Of a stretch of 64,000 nt of DNA, positions 59,897 through 64,000 are shown in pieces. The notes under the pieces were generated by a model, which worked only from the letters and a program-made list of their open reading frames with translations, did not search any database and was not told where the DNA came from. The stretch is from the NCBI GenBank assembly GCA_013397115.1, contig VWZW01002449.1, positions 1 through 64,000 of the forward strand. Reading direction: 5' to 3'. Positions within the stretch are counted from its first letter, which is position 1, and the number at the start of each line of letters is the position of its first letter. Both the position numbers and the translations under genes were made by a program. Origin of the DNA: Edolisoma coerulescens. Taxonomy: Eukaryota > Chordata > Aves > Passeriformes > Campephagidae.

Positions 59897-62800
59897 TTTG
59901 TTTATCTAGGTGCCAATTTCAATCTAAATTAACAAATAATTTTTGTTGAACAAATCTGCATCGCAAATGAGCTATCCAGGAAATGAACAAAAATTATCTA
60001 CCTCTGTTATATTTTCCACATGGGCATCATGTACCTTTGTTTCTGAACCTGCATATATCAAAAACATTTTCCTCATGAACAAATTTCCCAAAGCCCCACA
60101 ACCTCTATAAATGCATATTGCTCTCAATCATCTCTTTTGCCGCTCACATTTTGAGTGAGAAAACACACATGCACCCAGACACAAAGTGAGACCTTTCTTC
60201 CATCATTTGAGAATTTGTCACCAAATTGACTTTATCAAGGTACTTGATAATAGCTTTCAAGCTATGGTATATGACTCAGAGTGTTGGAACTGAAGCAGGA
60301 ATGCTGATAACCATCTATCTACCTTTGATTTCCAGAAGCTCTGTCAGAAAAGGGACTATTATAGAAGATAAACACATAAACTCAAATCTCTTTCATCATT
60401 CCCATGCTGAAAGTTGAAACAAAAGATCTTTTACCTCAAGACCAGATGTTTAGAAGTATTGGTTTGCTCTGCTTTCATTGCGTCTATGCAGAGACCAAGT
60501 GACCACAGTTATTGAGCCAGCTGCAGCCTGTTGAGAAAATTCAGAGCCAACACTGAAAGAGACCAAACAGCTCTGCAGCATATGTGGAAAATAAAAGAAC
60601 ATGATTGCAAAGCACTGGGGCTTTGAGTTCTTGTACTTCTAATGTCCAGTTGTTGCCTAAGCCTTAAGGTTTCTATGTTGCATTTCTGTTTGTCTCAGAC
60701 CAATTAATGGATGCTTTTGGTTGAGATGTTCAGATCACTATACTGTATAAGGTTCTAGAGTAATAAACACACAGATTTTCTCTTTTTCAGCTCTCAGGCT
60801 CAGCACAAGCCTGCTCCTCTTCCCCCCTGTCCCATCCTCAAAGAACGTCTGAGAGCTCCAGAAGAGGAAGTTGTTCCTCCTTATACTTTCCATCCTTTCT
60901 TACCAGCAGAGTTGAAAACCCACAGCACCCTGAAGACGTAAACTGTACATCATACATATTCACTGCTTGGCTACTTGTCAGGCAGCTAGTAGTCATCCAT
61001 TCACATCACTTTTCTTCTTTTACTATTTTTGAGGCACAGGACAGGAAAATGGCTTCATTCCAGCCATCCAGGTTTTACACCCCTCCCCTTTAGTACTCCT
61101 GCAGTTCTGCTTTGGCATTAATCACATTAGGGTTAATTGTAATTGTGAAATAAAAATGCTTGCAATGAAAATAAATCTAGGGAGGAGCAAAAATTGTGTT
61201 CATTTTTCATGGAAGTAAGAATGCAATAGGGATATGAAAGACAATTTTCAGGGGATTTCCTTGGAAAAGTTTGCCAATACTTCACGTGAAAGTTGTGTAT
61301 TTTAAAATTTAAGTGGAAATAAATACTATTTTTTAAAAGCACTCTTAGGGAGTGGCACAAAGCTCCATAATATATTACCTAGTAGAACTGAATTTGACTT
61401 TAACTTAATCAGTCCTTTTTGAACTTTTGCTGAAGGGACGGACTTTTCTGTAGTCTACACATGATGCCTCATTGTGGGGCTGTGATATATGAGATGTACA
61501 GAAACTTCTCTGCACGTCCTCCTGTCTGAGGGACTTCTTAACCACCACTCTGAAAGACAGCGTGTTGATTGCACTGCAATCTGAGAAATTGCTGCAAAGA
61601 AACTGGGAAAGTAAAGACAAATAGAAAGAGGGAATTGCAAGGGGAAAAAAGGATTATAAGTAACAGGATTCCATGAACTATTTATAGGAGACAGTAGGGC
61701 TGAGAAGGAAATTATGTTCTGAAGTAGTTTTAGGACTTAGATTTCAAGCCCTTGAGTGTTTAACTTCTTTCTCTTCTACAGACATTCCACATAACTTCTA
61801 GTCACAACATTTGAGGGTAATTTGCAAGTATCTAGACATCTGTGCCCAGAAAAGAACATGAGAACAGTCAAACTAAGTCAAAGCAAAGATCTTTTCATTC
61901 AGTATCCTGCCCCCAGGACTTTGTAATATTCTCACACTCAATGCAAATCTTTTTTAGAGACTGTTTTTCCATTAATTCCTCTTTATGATCCTGTGTAAAT
62001 TCTTAGCATCCACAGCAGTATAGCCAGGACATCTGCAGCCTGTTAATGCACTGCATGAAGATCTACTAATTTGTTGTTTTTGTTGTTGGTTGGTTGGTGT
62101 TTTTTTAAGTGGGATGAATCTTTCTTCCCTTTTGCTTCAACAAATGCCCACTCATTCCTGTATTAACAGTGACAGTGATCAAGAAAGACTTATTTTCCCT
62201 CTCCATGCCATTCTTCATTCTCAAAATACACTTTAGTACGTAAAAGCATCCATAGTAATGTGCATTTCTAAATGGTTGTTTGGAAACACAGCTGTGAATT
62301 TTATATATGAAATAAATGTATGTACAAATATGGTTACAGTATTAGTGGCCATTTCTGAAAACCTGGCCCTCATAACCAAAGAGAAAGCAGATTGCAAACT
62401 GTTTTCTCATTAGTATATGCTACCATTAAACCAGCTTAATACGTCAGTGTTAATTTCAAATCACAAAGAAGTGAGGACTCAACATATGTTGTTGCAAAAC
62501 TGCAATAAATATCAAGTCCCCAGAGCTGAATTTGTTGCATTTACAGGTATGTTTTAAAAATATACAAAAGTTTATTTGTCTTATTTTGAAAGAAGTGAAG
62601 ACAGGCCATATGCAGTGCTATAATTCCCTGTATGACATCTTTGTGTAAGTTGATTCAGTTTGATTGATGAAAATTGATTTATTTTCCATGGTTTTTTAGA
62701 AAATTAGTTTCATAAAACTGATGCTCCCTGTTCAGTCCAGAAACACACCACCTATTGGGAGGAATTAGCTTCTTATTTCCCAAAGGAAAATACCTGCAGA

Positions 62801-64000
62801 TAAAATGATGTCAAAGCTTTTTGAAGAAAATAAGACTGTGCAGGTCAAGCAGCACACCACTTCCTTTACCCCAGAACTCCATGTGTTCAAGAACTCAAGG
62901 ACTCACTGACAGAAATCATCAGTGAACAATGCAATACCATTTGAAAAAATCAAGGAAAACATCTGGTCAAAAGTGACAAAAATGAAAGATAAAAAGCATG
63001 GTTTTTCCTTATTTCATATCAAGAGGGATGTTTTGGGAATGAAGCTAACTGTACAGGAACATGTTTTGTAATATGTCACATCAAAAACAGTAAAATGTCA
63101 TAAAGTACGAAGAACTGCCAGAAAGCAGGGAAGTCCTATGTGCCAACTCCTGCTCCTAGAACTGACAGTCTTTTTCAAGTGATATACCAGATTAAAGGGA
63201 ATAGAATGAATCTTGGGAGCAGATGTTAGAACCTAAATCCCCTGCTGTCAGCTGAGCATCATCATTTTTAGCTTATCCCATCAGACTCTTTCTTCTGCTA
63301 AGTCTCCTGCACAATTTGAATTTTGCATTATTTCTGCTGGAGAAGTAAAGAGCACTTTTTTCATCCATTTCAGTTTTTACTTCTTCTTCCCCCAGCCTTT
63401 CCCCACAAGCTTACATTCAGACTTGTTCCCACACAGTCTACTAGGCAGCCTGCTCATAAATGGGAGGTATGTTCTTGAACCTTGTCCAGTTGATCAGAAT
63501 ATTAAACCTCAGTATCCAGGTTTCTGAGAAGTGGTTATAACTACAAGGTTATAATAGTGAAGCATAAATAAACTAACTATTACCTTCTCATCTGGTTACA
63601 TTTGTAAGAAAGTAAATCTTTTCTTTCTTTTATGCATGCTCTGAGCATGCGTCTAATATCAGAATGTCTTAAAGATTTTGCTCTGTTCTGCTCAGGAGTT
63701 TTAGTCCAACTTCAGCAGCATGGCCATATGGAAATTGAGACTGTCTGGGCTTGCAAACCTCAAAGAGATAGGTCCTGAAAATGTTTGTGTTGAAAGCAAG
63801 CAGGCAGCATGAAGAAGTTCAAGAGATGGGTAAACGTGTGGTTTGTGTAAAATGAGGTTTCTGGGAAGGTTTCTGATTTATGTCTTTTGGGCTCAGGGTC
63901 ATAACACCTGATGATGTTCTGGTTTAGTTTTCAAGAATAAAAGGGAAACAAGTAAAGAGATGTCAGATTCCTGTTACTCTTCCACACAAGGCAGAATCCA
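59897..64000. other. AT-rich unique DNA to the window end, no gene found
   Basis: Includes a stop-free stretch preceded by a good splice-acceptor-like sequence at 60.79 kb (see findings) and a T/G-rich tract at 62070-62107. No recognisable product. Confidence 0.5.

Overview
This is vertebrate, almost certainly avian, nuclear DNA from a gene-poor region: either a large intron or an intergenic desert. The bird assignment rests on repeat content. There are at least six CR1 LINE 3'-end fragments with the typical avian terminal block (TAGAATCATAGAAT-type ends read on the opposite strand), plus eight retroviral-type LTRs whose sequences resemble LTR families I know from songbird and other neoavian genomes. 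The DNA is AT-rich throughout. I found no protein-coding gene, rRNA, tRNA, CRISPR array or bacterial-type feature that I can support. Open frames reach at most about 150 codons. None is a recognisable protein, and several lie inside LTRs or CR1.

Layout. 1-295 is the truncated end of a minus-strand LTR. 296-4392 is AT-rich unique DNA with a small ancient palindromic-transposon fragment near 2.73 kb. 4393-5538 is a minus-strand CR1 split by a minus-strand solo LTR (about 4716-5479) with 6-bp flanking repeats. 5.5-9.9 kb is unique DNA with an enhancer-like GC-richer block at 7.13-7.48 kb. 9910-10396 is a plus-strand ERVK-like LTR between two GTAAGG repeats. 10.4-17.7 kb is unique DNA with a CR1 stub (12.47 kb), a C/A homopolymer tract holding an N, and simple repeats. 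17739-18550 is a minus-strand LTR with imperfect 6-bp repeats. 18.6-40.4 kb is the longest stretch without a large insertion. It holds a 32-A run, one CR1 stub (30.76 kb), a possible very old CR1 (37.06 kb), simple repeats and a striking homeodomain-type palindrome (20.68 kb). 40.4-42.0 kb holds a short CR1 and a long minus-strand LTR of the same family as the one at the window start. 44.15 and 48.23 kb are plus-strand CR1 3' ends. 49391-49913 is a plus-strand solo LTR with a perfect 5-bp TTAGG duplication. 52.5 kb holds a 15-bp inverted repeat resembling an ancient amniote MITE. 57354-57953 and 59305-59896 are two independent minus-strand solo LTRs of one family.

Interpretation. All the clear insertions are LTRs without internal retroviral genes, so they look like products of LTR-LTR recombination, plus 5'-truncated CR1 copies. 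Six of the eight LTRs lie on the minus strand. That would fit an intron of a plus-strand gene, where sense LTRs tend to be selected against, but eight is too few to prove it. Short transcription-factor-like motifs (POU octamer, homeodomain palindrome, MORE-like and SOX/POU-like sites) are candidates for conserved non-coding elements; I cannot test conservation from one sequence. I did not find evidence for a new biological system.
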